NCBI RefSeq assembly: GCF_946478805.1
Contig: NZ_CAMLDC010000009.1
Span: 1 to 64,000, forward strand
Length of the DNA stretch: 64,000 bases
Source: an uncultured Fluviicola sp.
GTDB lineage: Bacteria > Bacteroidota > Bacteroidia > Flavobacteriales > Crocinitomicaceae
Reading direction: 5' to 3'
Shown: positions 8,121 through 16,147 of the stretch, piece after piece
How the letters are laid out: every line of letters begins with the position of its first letter
How positions within the stretch are numbered: the first letter of the stretch is position 1
Notes under the pieces: model-generated
Database searches by the model: none
Seen by the model: the letters and a program-made list of their open reading frames with translations, nothing else
What the model was told of the DNA's origin: nothing
Program-made: the position numbers and the translations under genes

Positions 8121-8696
8121 ATGAATAAGAAATCCATAGCCCTATTCGCATCGGGTAATGGCTCAAATGCCGTTAATTTGATTTATTTTTTTCAGAATCA
8201 TCCTCAAATTGAGGTGAAAACATTGGTTTGTAACAAGTCGGACGCACCGATTGTGGAAAAAGCCAGAGCCTTGGGAGTCGAGGTATTGATTTTCACCAAT
8301 GAAGAATTTGAAAGTGGTTTGACCGTATTACAGGAACTCGATTATCGTGCCATTGATTGGATTGTCCTTGCCGGATTTTTACGGAAAATTCCTGTCAATA
8401 TCATCCGCGGATATCAAAATCGCATTATCAACATCCATCCTTCTCTTCTTCCGAAATACGGTGGAAAGGGAATGTATGGAAAGTTCGTTCATGAAGCGGT
8501 GATCGGAGCAAAAGAATTGAAAAGCGGGATATCCATTCACCTGGTGAATGAAGAATTTGATAAAGGAGAATTGCTTGCACAGTTTGAAACGGAGATAAAT
8601 CCAGACGATACATTTGATTCACTTGCTGAAAAAATTCAGTTATTGGAACACAAACATTTTCCTATCATTGTAGAACAAACGCTTTTAAATCAATAA
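8121..8696 (+). CDS. purN: Phosphoribosylglycinamide formyltransferase
   Basis: PurN, 191 residues, transfers the formyl group of 10-formyltetrahydrofolate to GAR, the third step of purine synthesis. The N-terminal phosphate-binding loop ALFASGNGSNAVNLI and the catalytic segment NIHPSLLPKYGG (Asn104, His106) are present. The later Asp147 in NEEFDKGELL matches the catalytic Asp of E. coli PurN. The start cannot be later, because the first beta strand begins at residue 4. The ATG sits four bases after a perfect -7 box. A MarC-family gene follows after three bases and probably shares the transcript. Confidence 0.95.
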   Translation: MNKKSIALFASGNGSNAVNLIYFFQNHPQIEVKTLVCNKSDAPIVEKARALGVEVLIFTNEEFESGLTVLQELDYRAIDWIVLAGFLRKIPVNIIRGYQNRIINIHPSLLPKYGGKGMYGKFVHEAVIGAKELKSGISIHLVNEEFDKGELLAQFETEINPDDTFDSLAEKIQLLEHKHFPIIVEQTLLNQ

Positions 8697-8699
8697 GAT

Positions 8700-9311
8700 A
8701 TGATGAATTATTTCTGGGCTTTCAATTGGGCCGACTTTTTTAAAGCTTCCATGGTCTTATTTGCGGTTATTGATGTAATCGGATCTGTTCCTTTGATTAT
8801 CAAGATCCAGGAACAAAGTGGCGATATTCATCCTGCCAGAACGAGTTTTGTTTCCCTTGGAATTATGATCGGTTTCCTGATCCTGGGAGAATCAATTCTG
8901 AAGTTGTTTGGAGTGGATGTCGGATCTTTCGCCGTTGCGGGTTCTCTGATCCTGTTTGCTATGAGTTTGGAAATGATTTTGGGTGTACGCTTGTTCCGTG
9001 ATTCTGTTTCCGGAAAAACAGCCAGTGTTGTTCCCTTAGCCTTCCCGATTATTGCAGGAGCCGGAACAATGACAACCCTCGTTTCATTAAGAGCTGAATT
9101 TCAGAATATCAATATTGTCCTGGCTATTTTATTGAATGTGTTGATCGTTTACATTGTGCTTCGTTTGACGAAAACGATTGAACGCATACTCGGTCCGGGT
9201 GGGATTGCAATTATGAAGAAAGTATTCGGGATTATCCTTTTGGCTATTGCAGTGAAACTATTCACAACTAACATTGCGAAAATCATCACTACGGCAACGG
9301 AAACACTTTAA
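8700..9311 (+). CDS. MarC family inner-membrane protein
   Basis: A 203-residue polytopic membrane protein of the MarC/UPF0056 family, with about six hydrophobic segments. The N-terminal 'LFAVIDVIGSVPLI' corresponds to the conserved MarC N-terminus, and 'PLAFPIIAGAGTMTTLVSL' to the second repeat. No transport substrate is established for the family. The gene begins three bases after purN, on the same strand. It converges with the histidine kinase gene, whose stop is eight bases away. Confidence 0.88.
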   Translation: MMNYFWAFNWADFFKASMVLFAVIDVIGSVPLIIKIQEQSGDIHPARTSFVSLGIMIGFLILGESILKLFGVDVGSFAVAGSLILFAMSLEMILGVRLFRDSVSGKTASVVPLAFPIIAGAGTMTTLVSLRAEFQNINIVLAILLNVLIVYIVLRLTKTIERILGPGGIAIMKKVFGIILLAIAVKLFTTNIAKIITTATETL

Positions 9312-9318
9312 TTGAATA

Positions 9319-10125
9319 TTAATTGAATGTATTCTTTTCAATTCTAAAGCGAAGTTCGTACCCCAAACCATTTTTTCTATGGATTTTCAGTTCTGCTGAA
9401 AGTTGGTCGGAAAGCGCTCCAATTAATTGAATTCCCAAACTTTCAAATTCTTCGGTCCGAATTGTTGTGGGTAATCCGATTCCATTGTCGGAAATTTTCA
9501 TTCGGAAATGTGTTTTTGAACAGGTGAAAATGATCCGGATAATCCCTTTCCCATCCGGGAATGCATACTTAAAACTGTTGCTTACAGCTTCATTTATAAT
9601 CAATCCTATTGGAATCATTCGGTCTGCTTCCAGGTAAATCAGATTGTCGATATCATACTCAAAAAGCACATTGGAGTTACTTCCAGAAAAGGAGCTATTG
9701 ATACTTAAAGTCAATGTCCTGATATAATCTGAAACTTGGATCCGGCTCAAATCTTTGGCGCGATAAAGCATTTCATGGATCATCGACATGGAAATGATCC
9801 GATTCCGGCACTCACGAATCAGGGCAAGGAATTTCTCGTCTTTTGTGTAGGATGCCTGCAGGTTCATCAGACTGGAAATGATCTGCAGGTTGTTTTTTAC
9901 CCGATGATGAACTTCCTGTAATAATGCTTCACGTTCCTGGAGTGTGATTACGGAGTTTTCCAGTTCTTCTCCAAGCATATTCACCCCGGAAGCGATGGAA
10001 TCAAAAACATCTCCTTGATCAGTGATTTCCGTTTTTTGGGTAAAATCCAACCGGGCATAAGCCATAATGACATCCAATATCGCATTGGTGCGTTCTTGAA
10101 TGTATTTGACTTCCTTAGGATTCAT
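9319..10125 (-). CDS. HisKA_2-type histidine kinase without sensor domain
   Basis: A 268-residue sensor kinase-like protein. The dimerisation/phosphoacceptor region is of the HisKA_2 (PF07568) kind: [16 protein letters not shown] with the tandem His73-His74. The HATPase domain follows, with the N box at '[15 protein letters not shown]' and the G box at 'ISDNGIGLP'. There is no transmembrane segment, PAS or GAF domain; the first 60 residues are a helical region ([18 protein letters not shown]), so the kinase is cytoplasmic. Its ATG overlaps the stop of the STAS-like gene by one base (TAATG). No response regulator is encoded next to it, so its partner must lie elsewhere. Confidence 0.88.
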   Translation of the reverse strand: MNPKEVKYIQERTNAILDVIMAYARLDFTQKTEITDQGDVFDSIASGVNMLGEELENSVITLQEREALLQEVHHRVKNNLQIISSLMNLQASYTKDEKFLALIRECRNRIISMSMIHEMLYRAKDLSRIQVSDYIRTLTLSINSSFSGSNSNVLFEYDIDNLIYLEADRMIPIGLIINEAVSNSFKYAFPDGKGIIRIIFTCSKTHFRMKISDNGIGLPTTIRTEEFESLGIQLIGALSDQLSAELKIHRKNGLGYELRFRIEKNTFN

Positions 10126-10517
10126 TATACTTTAAATTGCTTTAACCACTCTATAGCGCCCACATCATCCGAAAATAATTTGGTGGGGACAGCGGGTTTA
10201 TTGATTCCCAAAAAGAAATTCCCAACGACCTTACTTACGGATGAATCAATAATAATCGCAAATGCCAATGTGTTTGTATCTCTTCCATTCGTCGTAAAGA
10301 AATTCCTGGCATCCCGTGTAATGGATCTGATTCCGCGTGCATCTATCAACAGAGGAAATTTTCGGTCCGCATAGAATCCATTGACCACCACCGAATTTTC
10401 CTGTGCATGCTCAATCTTCACTTCCGAACCCGGCTTGACTTTCGTTCGGGCAATTCCATCTTCACCCATCCAGGTAAAGTAACAAGTGAGATTATGAGCA
10501 GTATCGGGAATATTCAT
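10125..10517 (-). CDS. STAS-like protein coupled to histidine kinase
   Basis: About 130 residues. I chose the ATG at 10517 ([18 protein letters not shown]), because the in-frame sequence further upstream is the mreB terminator hairpin. The C-terminal half ([20 protein letters not shown], then [19 protein letters not shown] and AIEWLKQF) has the alternating beta/alpha pattern of STAS/SpoIIAA-like proteins and resembles the DUF7793 type. It overlaps the downstream kinase by one base, so the two are probably co-translated and work together as an intracellular signalling pair. The phosphorylation state and target are unknown. Confidence 0.65.
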   Translation of the reverse strand: MNIPDTAHNLTCYFTWMGEDGIARTKVKPGSEVKIEHAQENSVVVNGFYADRKFPLLIDARGIRSITRDARNFFTTNGRDTNTLAFAIIIDSSVSKVVGNFFLGINKPAVPTKLFSDDVGAIEWLKQFKV

Positions 10518-10532
10518 GTAATTGCTTTCAAA

Positions 10533-10540
10533 CAAATATA
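10533..10540 (-). promoter_or_regulatory. -7 box for STAS-kinase pair
   Basis: On the minus strand TATATTTG matches TAnnTTTG exactly, 15 nt before the ATG at 10517. Its -33 region would fall inside the mreB terminator hairpin, which directly abuts the box. Confidence 0.45.
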
Positions 10541-10580
10541 AAAAAAGTAGGGGCGCGATTAATCGCGCCCCTACTTTTTT
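10541..10580 (-). terminator. mreB intrinsic terminator, 40-bp perfect palindrome
   Basis: AAAAAAGTAGGGGCGCGATT is followed directly by its exact reverse complement. The 14-bp GC-rich arm GTAGGGGCGCGATT, flanked by six A and six T, makes a strong hairpin able to terminate in both directions. It lies 12 bp after the mreB stop codon. Confidence 0.9.
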
Positions 10581-10592
10581 ATGCAAGTATAA

Positions 10593-11618
10593 TTAATCTT
10601 TTATCAGGAACTGGAAACGATCCAAGTTCTTCAATGCGATACTTGTTCCACGTGCCACAGCTCTCAACGGATCTTCAGCAATATGAACCGGTAATTTTGT
10701 TTTCTCATTGATACGACGATCCAAACCACGCAACATGGAGCCACCACCAGCAAGATAAATACCTGTTTTGTAGATGTCTGCCGAAAGTTCCGGTGGAGTC
10801 TGCTCAAGGGCACTTAAAATCGCTTCTTCGATTTTGGAAATTGTCTTGTCTAAAGCATGTGCAACCTCTGAATAGGTGATAATGATCTCTTTTGGAATAC
10901 CGGTCATCAAATCACGCCCACGAACTGCGTAATCTGCCGGTGGGTTTTCCAATTCGGGTAACGCAGCACCAACTTCGATCTTGATCTGCTCAGCGGTACG
11001 CTCTCCAACCAAAATGTTGTGTTGACGGCGCATGTACTCTTCGATATCCGAAGTGAAATCGTCTCCCGCAATCCGGATAGATTTATCACAAACGATACCT
11101 CCCAATGCAATGACTGCAATTTCAGACGTACCACCACCTATATCAATGATCATATTCCCCATTGGCTCTTCCACATCGATACCGATACCGATTGCAGCAG
11201 CCATCGGCTCATGAATCAAATACACTTCTTTCGCTCCAGCGTGTTCTGCAGAGTCACGCACAGCACGTTTCTCCACTTCCGTAATCCCGGAAGGAATACA
11301 AATCACCATACGCAAAGTCGGATTGAACATCTTTCTTCCCGGATTGATCATTTTGATGAATCCACGAATCATTTGTTCAGCACTTTGAAAGTCTGCAATC
11401 ACACCATCTTTCAATGGTCTGACTGTTTCAATTAATTTGTGTGTTTTTCCGTGCATCTGTTGTGCCTTCTTCCCGATGGCAACAACCTTACCCGTTTGAA
11501 TATCTTTTGCCACGATTGAAGGTTCATCAACCACCACTTTATCGTTCATGATAATCAGTGTGTTTGCAGTACCTAAGTCAATAGCAATTTCTTGTGTTAG
11601 AAAATTAAACAATCCCAT
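10593..11618 (-). CDS. mreB: Rod shape-determining protein MreB
   Basis: MreB, 341 residues, is the actin-like filament protein that positions the lateral wall synthesis machinery. Phosphate-1 motif IAIDLGTANT (11-20), phosphate-2 'NMIIDIGGGTSEIAV' and adenosine motif 'GIYLAGGGSMLRGLD' are all present. The start gives the typical MGLFNFLTQEIAIDLG. An AAAGGAG sequence lies 8 bases before the ATG, unusual for this phylum. It is separated from mreC-mreD-mrdA-rodA, which lie about 9 kb away at 20668-25421. It has its own terminator and promoter. Confidence 0.97.
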   Translation of the reverse strand: MGLFNFLTQEIAIDLGTANTLIIMNDKVVVDEPSIVAKDIQTGKVVAIGKKAQQMHGKTHKLIETVRPLKDGVIADFQSAEQMIRGFIKMINPGRKMFNPTLRMVICIPSGITEVEKRAVRDSAEHAGAKEVYLIHEPMAAAIGIGIDVEEPMGNMIIDIGGGTSEIAVIALGGIVCDKSIRIAGDDFTSDIEEYMRRQHNILVGERTAEQIKIEVGAALPELENPPADYAVRGRDLMTGIPKEIIITYSEVAHALDKTISKIEEAILSALEQTPPELSADIYKTGIYLAGGGSMLRGLDRRINEKTKLPVHIAEDPLRAVARGTSIALKNLDRFQFLIKD

Positions 11619-11676
11619 CTAGCGCGCTCCTTTATGCGTTTTCCCTTCCTTATTCGTAAATTCTTGGAAAGTGTTA

Positions 11677-11710
11677 CAAAATTAGACTAAATAATCGAAA
11701 AAAAATCAAA
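11677..11710 (-). promoter_or_regulatory. mreB promoter
   Basis: On the minus strand, TTTG (11710-11707) and TAATTTTG (11684-11677), an exact TAnnTTTG match, are 22 nt apart. The box ends about 58 nt before the mreB ATG. The spacing is slightly longer than the usual 19-21. Confidence 0.5.
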
Positions 11711-11822
11711 ACCCGAGTCTAATTTGTAGAAAGAAATTTGAAATTCAACAGATTGTGTAACAGACAGAACAAAAATCTAGTGAAATCACGTGTTCGGGAA
11801 GAATGTGGTTTCAAATAAGCAC

Positions 11823-11852
11823 AAAAAAAGGCATCTGTAAATAACAAATGCC
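11823..11852 (-). terminator. Terminator of T9SS cargo gene
   Basis: On the minus strand GGCATTTG, TTATTTA and CAGATGCC form a stem with one G-U pair, followed by seven T. It begins 23 bp after the stop of the gene at 11875-13095. Confidence 0.8.
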
Positions 11853-11874
11853 CTTTAAAATCGGTTATTTCCAA

Positions 11875-13095
11875 CTAGTTTACACGTTTTTCGGTTGTTC
11901 CGTCGTCATAAACATAGATTACCAATCCTTTTTCAGACTCTGAAACTTCCTGACCAAAAAGATTGACGACCTTCGTCAGTTTCTGGTCTTTCAGACGATT
12001 GTCAATCGCAATGATATCCGGATAAGATCGTGTTTGTCCATTATAATCCACTTGTTTGATCCGATAATAGTTAATCGCATTTCGGGTATAGGTATAATGA
12101 TTGATCGAATAATCTATTTGAGCCTGGCTGTCCCCGGCACCGTCAACCACATCAAGCTTATTCCAGGAATTGTTGTTTGAAGGAGTTGTTGTCCATTCGA
12201 TTTCGAAATAGTCATTGTTCAATTCTGTTTCAGTTGACCAGCTCAGGACATTGGAACCGGATAAGTAAGTTCCGGAGAAATGGCTCATTTCAACCGGAAG
12301 GATAACCGGTGTACACCCAATAACAGCTGTAGTGCTGTTCCCGCCCCAGCTAAAATCAAAAGTATACCCAATCCCCGAAGAACTATAATTGTCAATTAGT
12401 AAGATGTAGATTTGACTTGCATTTACATTCAAAGCATTTACCCACCTGTCTCCATATTGGGTTTCGCTATTATCCGATTCCCCTACACGCATTCCTGTGT
12501 TTCCATTCCCTTGTGCATACGAACATCGAACAGGTCCGGAAACCGGCGGGCAATTCGCTGCTGCGTTTGCAGATGTAAAAGGTCCCCACACTGCAAAATC
12601 GTAATCCGAGTTCGAATTCGGGTTAATTCTGAACGAAAGCGATCCGCCTGTTTCGACGTTGATATAATACCAGGAAGATTGATGTTCAGCCCCCAAACAA
12701 CCGCTGTTTGCATTGGACAGTTCCTGAATCCCATAACCGGAGCTGTTCCCAGGAAGAGAAGTGTTACTGCAAATTTGTTCTGCAATTCCGCAGTTGGTTC
12801 CTCCCACTTTCTCTCTGAATGGAAGAGGCCCTTTTAATTTAACGATGTTTTCAAACGGAATTCCGGCAATCCTGCACAATGAATCAAGGTCGCTCACAGA
12901 GTAATTAGTTGTTGCACTGAACTGGATCAGATTGTCTTCAGTGGAACGCGAATATGTATCAGGAACATAATCCTCAAGTGCTGAGAGATAGTTTTTGTTA
13001 TCCGCTCCTGTCGCAGTTAAAGTGATTTTGTATTGGGATTGTGAGAATACAGAATGGGTGGATAAGGCTAATAGAATTAGCAGAATTGGTTTCAT
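11875..13095 (-). CDS. Secreted protein with T9SS-type C-terminus
   Basis: A 406-residue protein with signal peptide MKPILLILLALSTHSVFSQ. Residues about 105-250 are rich in Asn/Ser/Gly and contain 'SDYDFAVWGPF' and 'GYTFDFSWGG', a jelly-roll-like pattern seen in Bacteroidota secreted proteins. Residues about 268-365 carry the 'LPVEMSHFSGTYLSGSNVLS' module (an LPVE-x2-F, then W-x-T-x-E-x-NN-x-YFEIE segment) that precedes many T9SS sorting domains. The C-terminus (VVNLFGQEVSESEKGLVIYV, then YDDGTTEKRVN) is a short type A-like sorting tail. It lies between mreB and purH with its own -7 box and terminator, and looks like an insertion in a housekeeping block. The function is unknown. Confidence 0.75.
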   Translation of the reverse strand: MKPILLILLALSTHSVFSQSQYKITLTATGADNKNYLSALEDYVPDTYSRSTEDNLIQFSATTNYSVSDLDSLCRIAGIPFENIVKLKGPLPFREKVGGTNCGIAEQICSNTSLPGNSSGYGIQELSNANSGCLGAEHQSSWYYINVETGGSLSFRINPNSNSDYDFAVWGPFTSANAAANCPPVSGPVRCSYAQGNGNTGMRVGESDNSETQYGDRWVNALNVNASQIYILLIDNYSSSGIGYTFDFSWGGNSTTAVIGCTPVILPVEMSHFSGTYLSGSNVLSWSTETELNNDYFEIEWTTTPSNNNSWNKLDVVDGAGDSQAQIDYSINHYTYTRNAINYYRIKQVDYNGQTRSYPDIIAIDNRLKDQKLTKVVNLFGQEVSESEKGLVIYVYDDGTTEKRVN

Positions 13096-13137
13096 CGCAA
13101 GAATTAATTAAGTCGTTGTTGTAAAAATTTCAGGCTG

Positions 13138-13145
13138 CAAAAGTA
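13138..13145 (-). promoter_or_regulatory. -7 box of T9SS cargo gene
   Basis: TACTTTTG on the minus strand matches TAnnTTTG exactly, 42 nt upstream of the ATG at 13095. No TTTG at the usual distance was found, so the assignment rests on the -7 box alone. Confidence 0.4.
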
Positions 13146-13323
13146 CTGCTTGGTTTCCCAACAAACCTAAAATTTAAGTTAAAAAGGGTAAAGTGTGGTT
13201 TTCACTGATTGAAATGTTAGTTTCAACTAGAATTTTACTTTTAGTTGTTGGATTCGATACAATACAGATTCACAATTTCTTAAGTTCCTGTTAAAATTAA
13301 AAGGATACCCGTTTTTTATCAAC

Positions 13324-13347
13324 AAAAAAGGAGCCTTCCGGCTCCTT
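13324..13347 (-). terminator. purH terminator
   Basis: On the minus strand AAGGAGCC, GGAA and GGCTCCTT form a perfect 8-bp stem with a GGAA tetraloop, followed by a T run. It lies about 21 bp after the purH stop. Confidence 0.9.
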
Positions 13348-13368
13348 CCACAACTATTATTTTTTTGA

Positions 13369-14901
13369 TCAATGCTTAAAATGTCTGTTTCCGGTAAATA
13401 CCATCGCAACTCCATTTGCATTGCAATAGTCGATCGATAATTCATCTTTGATAGAACCTCCGGGTTGAACAACGGCTGTGATTCCCGCATGATGAGCAAT
13501 TTCAACACAGTCCGGGAAAGGGAAAAAAGCATCCGATGCCATAACAGCCCCTTTCAGATCAAATCCAAATGTTCTTGCTTTTTCAATTGCCTGGCGCAAA
13601 GCATCGACACGTGACGTCTGACCTGTTCCGCTTGCAATCAATTGTCCGTTCTTCGCAAAAACGATGGTATTCGACTTCGTATGCTTCACCAACTTGTTGG
13701 CAAAGATCAGGTCTTCCACTTCTTGTGCTGTAGGAACGGTATTTGTTCTTGGTTCAAAGTTACCTGCAGATTCGGAAAGCATGTCTTTATCTTGTTCCAA
13801 AACACCGTTCAATAAGGTTCTGAACTGACGTTTCGGTAACTCCACTTTCTTTTGAACCAATAAAATGCGGTTCTTCTTGCTTTTCAGAACTTCTTCTGCA
13901 TCTGCATCAAATCCCGGGGCAATAACTACTTCACAAAACAAATCATTGATCTGGTTGGCAGTTGCAAGATCAATAGTCCGGTTTCCGATCAGGATTCCTC
14001 CAAAAGCGGAAGTCGGATCTCCTGCAAGCGCATCCGCATAGGCCTGAGCCAATGTTGGGCGTGTTGCCAATCCACATGCATTGTTATGTTTCAGAATTGC
14101 AAACGTCGGATCGTTGTTTTCAAATTCAGCCATCAATTGGACAGCAGCGTCCACATCCAACAAATTGTTATAAGAAAGCTCCTTTCCATGCAATTGGTCG
14201 AACATGGCAGCGAAATTACCGTGGAACCATCCTTTCTGGTGTGGATTTTCGCCATAACGAAGTGGTTGGCTCTCCAGGATGCTTTGTTTGAAAACAGGAG
14301 TTTCATCTCCTTCATTAAAGTAGTTGAAGATGTGGGTATCGTAATGGGAAGAGACCATAAATGCCTTCTTCGCAAATTGCTTTCTTTGGTCGATAGTAGT
14401 TGAAGCTCCTTGTTTATCCAATATGGAAAGAAACTCTCCGTATTGGTTTACTGAAGGAATGATCACCACATCGTTGTAATTTTTAGCTGCTGCGCGGATC
14501 AACGAAATTCCACCGATATCGATTTTCTCAATAATGGATTGGTGATCTGCACCGGAAGCAACTGTTTCTTCAAAGGGATATAAATCAACAATTACCAAGT
14601 CAATTTTTGGAATGTTAAATTGTTTTGCCTGATCTAAATCAGCCTGAAGATTTCGTCTATGGAGAATTCCTCCAAAAATAGCCGGATGCAATGTTTTCAC
14701 GCGTCCACCGAAAATTTCAGGATAAGAAGTCATTGATTCAACCGGTATAACCGGAATTCCCAATCCTTCAATAAATGTTTGGGTTCCACCAGTGGAATAA
14801 ATGCTTACGTTTTCTTCATGCAATTTACGTACAATCGGTTCCAAACCATCTTTGTAATAAACTGAAATTAAAGCTCCTGTAATTTTTTTCGTGTTTTCCA
14901 T
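13369..14901 (-). CDS. purH: Bifunctional AICAR transformylase/IMP cyclohydrolase
   Basis: PurH, 510 residues from the ATG at 14901 (MENTKKITGALISVYYKDGL), performs the last two steps of IMP synthesis. The N-terminal MGS-like cyclohydrolase domain covers about 1-140 ('STGGTQTFIEG', 'TLHPAIFGGIL'), and the AICAR transformylase domain the rest ('ILKHNNACGLA', 'SDAFFPFPD', 'QPGGSIKD'). In-frame ATGs at 14907 and 14946 exist but lengthen the protein without family support. A -7 box lies 42 nt upstream and a strong terminator follows, so it appears monocistronic. In several Bacteroidota purH lies directly upstream of mreB; here one secreted-protein gene separates them. Confidence 0.96.
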   Translation of the reverse strand: MENTKKITGALISVYYKDGLEPIVRKLHEENVSIYSTGGTQTFIEGLGIPVIPVESMTSYPEIFGGRVKTLHPAIFGGILHRRNLQADLDQAKQFNIPKIDLVIVDLYPFEETVASGADHQSIIEKIDIGGISLIRAAAKNYNDVVIIPSVNQYGEFLSILDKQGASTTIDQRKQFAKKAFMVSSHYDTHIFNYFNEGDETPVFKQSILESQPLRYGENPHQKGWFHGNFAAMFDQLHGKELSYNNLLDVDAAVQLMAEFENNDPTFAILKHNNACGLATRPTLAQAYADALAGDPTSAFGGILIGNRTIDLATANQINDLFCEVVIAPGFDADAEEVLKSKKNRILLVQKKVELPKRQFRTLLNGVLEQDKDMLSESAGNFEPRTNTVPTAQEVEDLIFANKLVKHTKSNTIVFAKNGQLIASGTGQTSRVDALRQAIEKARTFGFDLKGAVMASDAFFPFPDCVEIAHHAGITAVVQPGGSIKDELSIDYCNANGVAMVFTGNRHFKH

Positions 14902-14943
14902 ATGCATAACTTTATCCCTTCCAATCAACCTGATTCGAGGGCG

Positions 14944-14951
14944 CAAAAGTA
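14944..14951 (-). promoter_or_regulatory. -7 box of purH
   Basis: TACTTTTG on the minus strand matches TAnnTTTG exactly, 42 nt upstream of the chosen ATG. Box and spacing are the same as for the gene at 11875-13095. A weak TTTT lies near the -33 position. Confidence 0.45.
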
Positions 14952-15101
14952 CCTATTTTAAATGGAAAACCGTTGTAGTTTGTTTAGAATTAATTACAAT
15001 AACTCGGTCAGAAACGAACAAAACCAATTAGTTACCCCGGTAATAGGAGATAAGTGTAAGCTTATCCAAAAATATGGAACTATCAAAAAAACAGTGCCAA
15101 A

Positions 15102-16145
15102 TTACCTGAATCCTTTTCTCCTGGTTTTGAACAGGGCATTATTCAAGTTGGTATAACTAAGGGAAAATTCCAAACTTCCTCCTTTATAACCATATCTAAG
15201 TGCCGACAAAGTGATGTCGTAAGAAACTCCGAAATGGAATCCTTTCCAATCCACTTGCAGAGTAGGTGAAATTGCATCTTTCAAACGCGTATAAACACCA
15301 AGTCCTACAAAAGCATCCTGATTCAGACCGGTAATCTTACCTCCACTTTCAAAACGTCTTCTCAAAATCAACCCCAAGATCGATTCATAATGTCCACCCT
15401 GGATAAACTGCGCGAATTGCGCATCAAAGGCCAGTTTGGTATTCGGGATATCCATGGAATATTTCATCATTCCAACATATTTTCTCGCAAGTTGTTCCTG
15501 TGAGCCACTGCGGTATCTCAGCAAAGGTGCATTCAAATGATAACCGGCTAGTCCGAATTGGAATTTGATATCGTTGTTCCGTGCGAAGGTACTTTGTCCA
15601 CCATCAAACTGGTAGAAGAGTCCGGCTGAAGCATCAATATATATAAACGAGCTCAAACTTCCGGTTTCTCCACTGGCAATAGTCGGATCATATGCCCCAT
15701 TTCCGTTCCATTGTGAATCATAGATCAATCGAGACATATTTCCCGAACGGTTTCCGACACCTCCTTGAATTCCAAGTGAAAGTTGACTTCCGTTTCCTAC
15801 CGGTAGAATTCCTGAAACAGCTAACGAACCTGTTTGTAATCCATATCCGGAATTACCTGCAATATCGTTGTAAAACTGCGCCCCAACTCCAAGATGGGCT
15901 TTGGGTTTTCTATCATTCTTAAAAAAATTGGCATCTGCCACTAATCCGGTAGTCATATAAGTTGCGCCGCCTCCCAGCCACTGATTTCTCTGTTGAATCG
16001 CAATTCGCTCCCAACCATCGTAAACACCAACCGCTCCGGGATTGAGTAAGTTTGGAGATTGAAGAATTTGCGTTACATGAAAATCCTGGGCACTTGCTGA
16101 CAGACCAGTCAGAAACACAAGTGCCGTAAAAATCCCTCTTCTCAT
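15102..16145 (-). CDS. PorP/SprF family T9SS outer membrane protein
   Basis: A 347-residue outer membrane beta-barrel with signal peptide MRRGIFTALVFLTGLSASAQ. After it come DFHVTQILQSPNLLNPGAVG and IAIQQRNQWLG, the conserved PorP/SprF N-terminus (FSQ, NPA-G, R-QW). The C-terminal strand 'GGSLEFSLSYTN' is also characteristic. Proteins of this family act with cognate type B sorting-domain cargo, as SprF does with SprB in Flavobacterium. The gene begins two bases after just such a cargo gene, so I infer a dedicated pair. The start is the only reasonable one. Confidence 0.9.
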   Translation of the reverse strand: MRRGIFTALVFLTGLSASAQDFHVTQILQSPNLLNPGAVGVYDGWERIAIQQRNQWLGGGATYMTTGLVADANFFKNDRKPKAHLGVGAQFYNDIAGNSGYGLQTGSLAVSGILPVGNGSQLSLGIQGGVGNRSGNMSRLIYDSQWNGNGAYDPTIASGETGSLSSFIYIDASAGLFYQFDGGQSTFARNNDIKFQFGLAGYHLNAPLLRYRSGSQEQLARKYVGMMKYSMDIPNTKLAFDAQFAQFIQGGHYESILGLILRRRFESGGKITGLNQDAFVGLGVYTRLKDAISPTLQVDWKGFHFGVSYDITLSALRYGYKGGSLEFSLSYTNLNNALFKTRRKGFR

Positions 16146-16147
16146 GT

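Noticed and set aside
9312..9345. AATTGAA...TTCAATT between MarC and kinase genes as a third palindromic element
   Set aside because: Only the short outer arms resemble elements A and B; the core CTCCATTTTA is missing.
10518..10586. N-terminal extension of the STAS-like gene (MHKKVGARLIAPLLF...)
   Set aside because: The extra codons are the mreB terminator palindrome read as protein; a -7 box and a good ATG lie downstream of it.
13227..13532. 101-codon minus-strand frame over the purH 3' end and terminator
   Set aside because: Runs through the purH terminator and overlaps conserved purH codons in another frame.
14952..15101. Possible terminator GATAAG-TGTAAG-CTTATC near 15050 after the PorP/SprF gene
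   Set aside because: Six A/T-rich pairs and no T-run in the right place; too weak to call.
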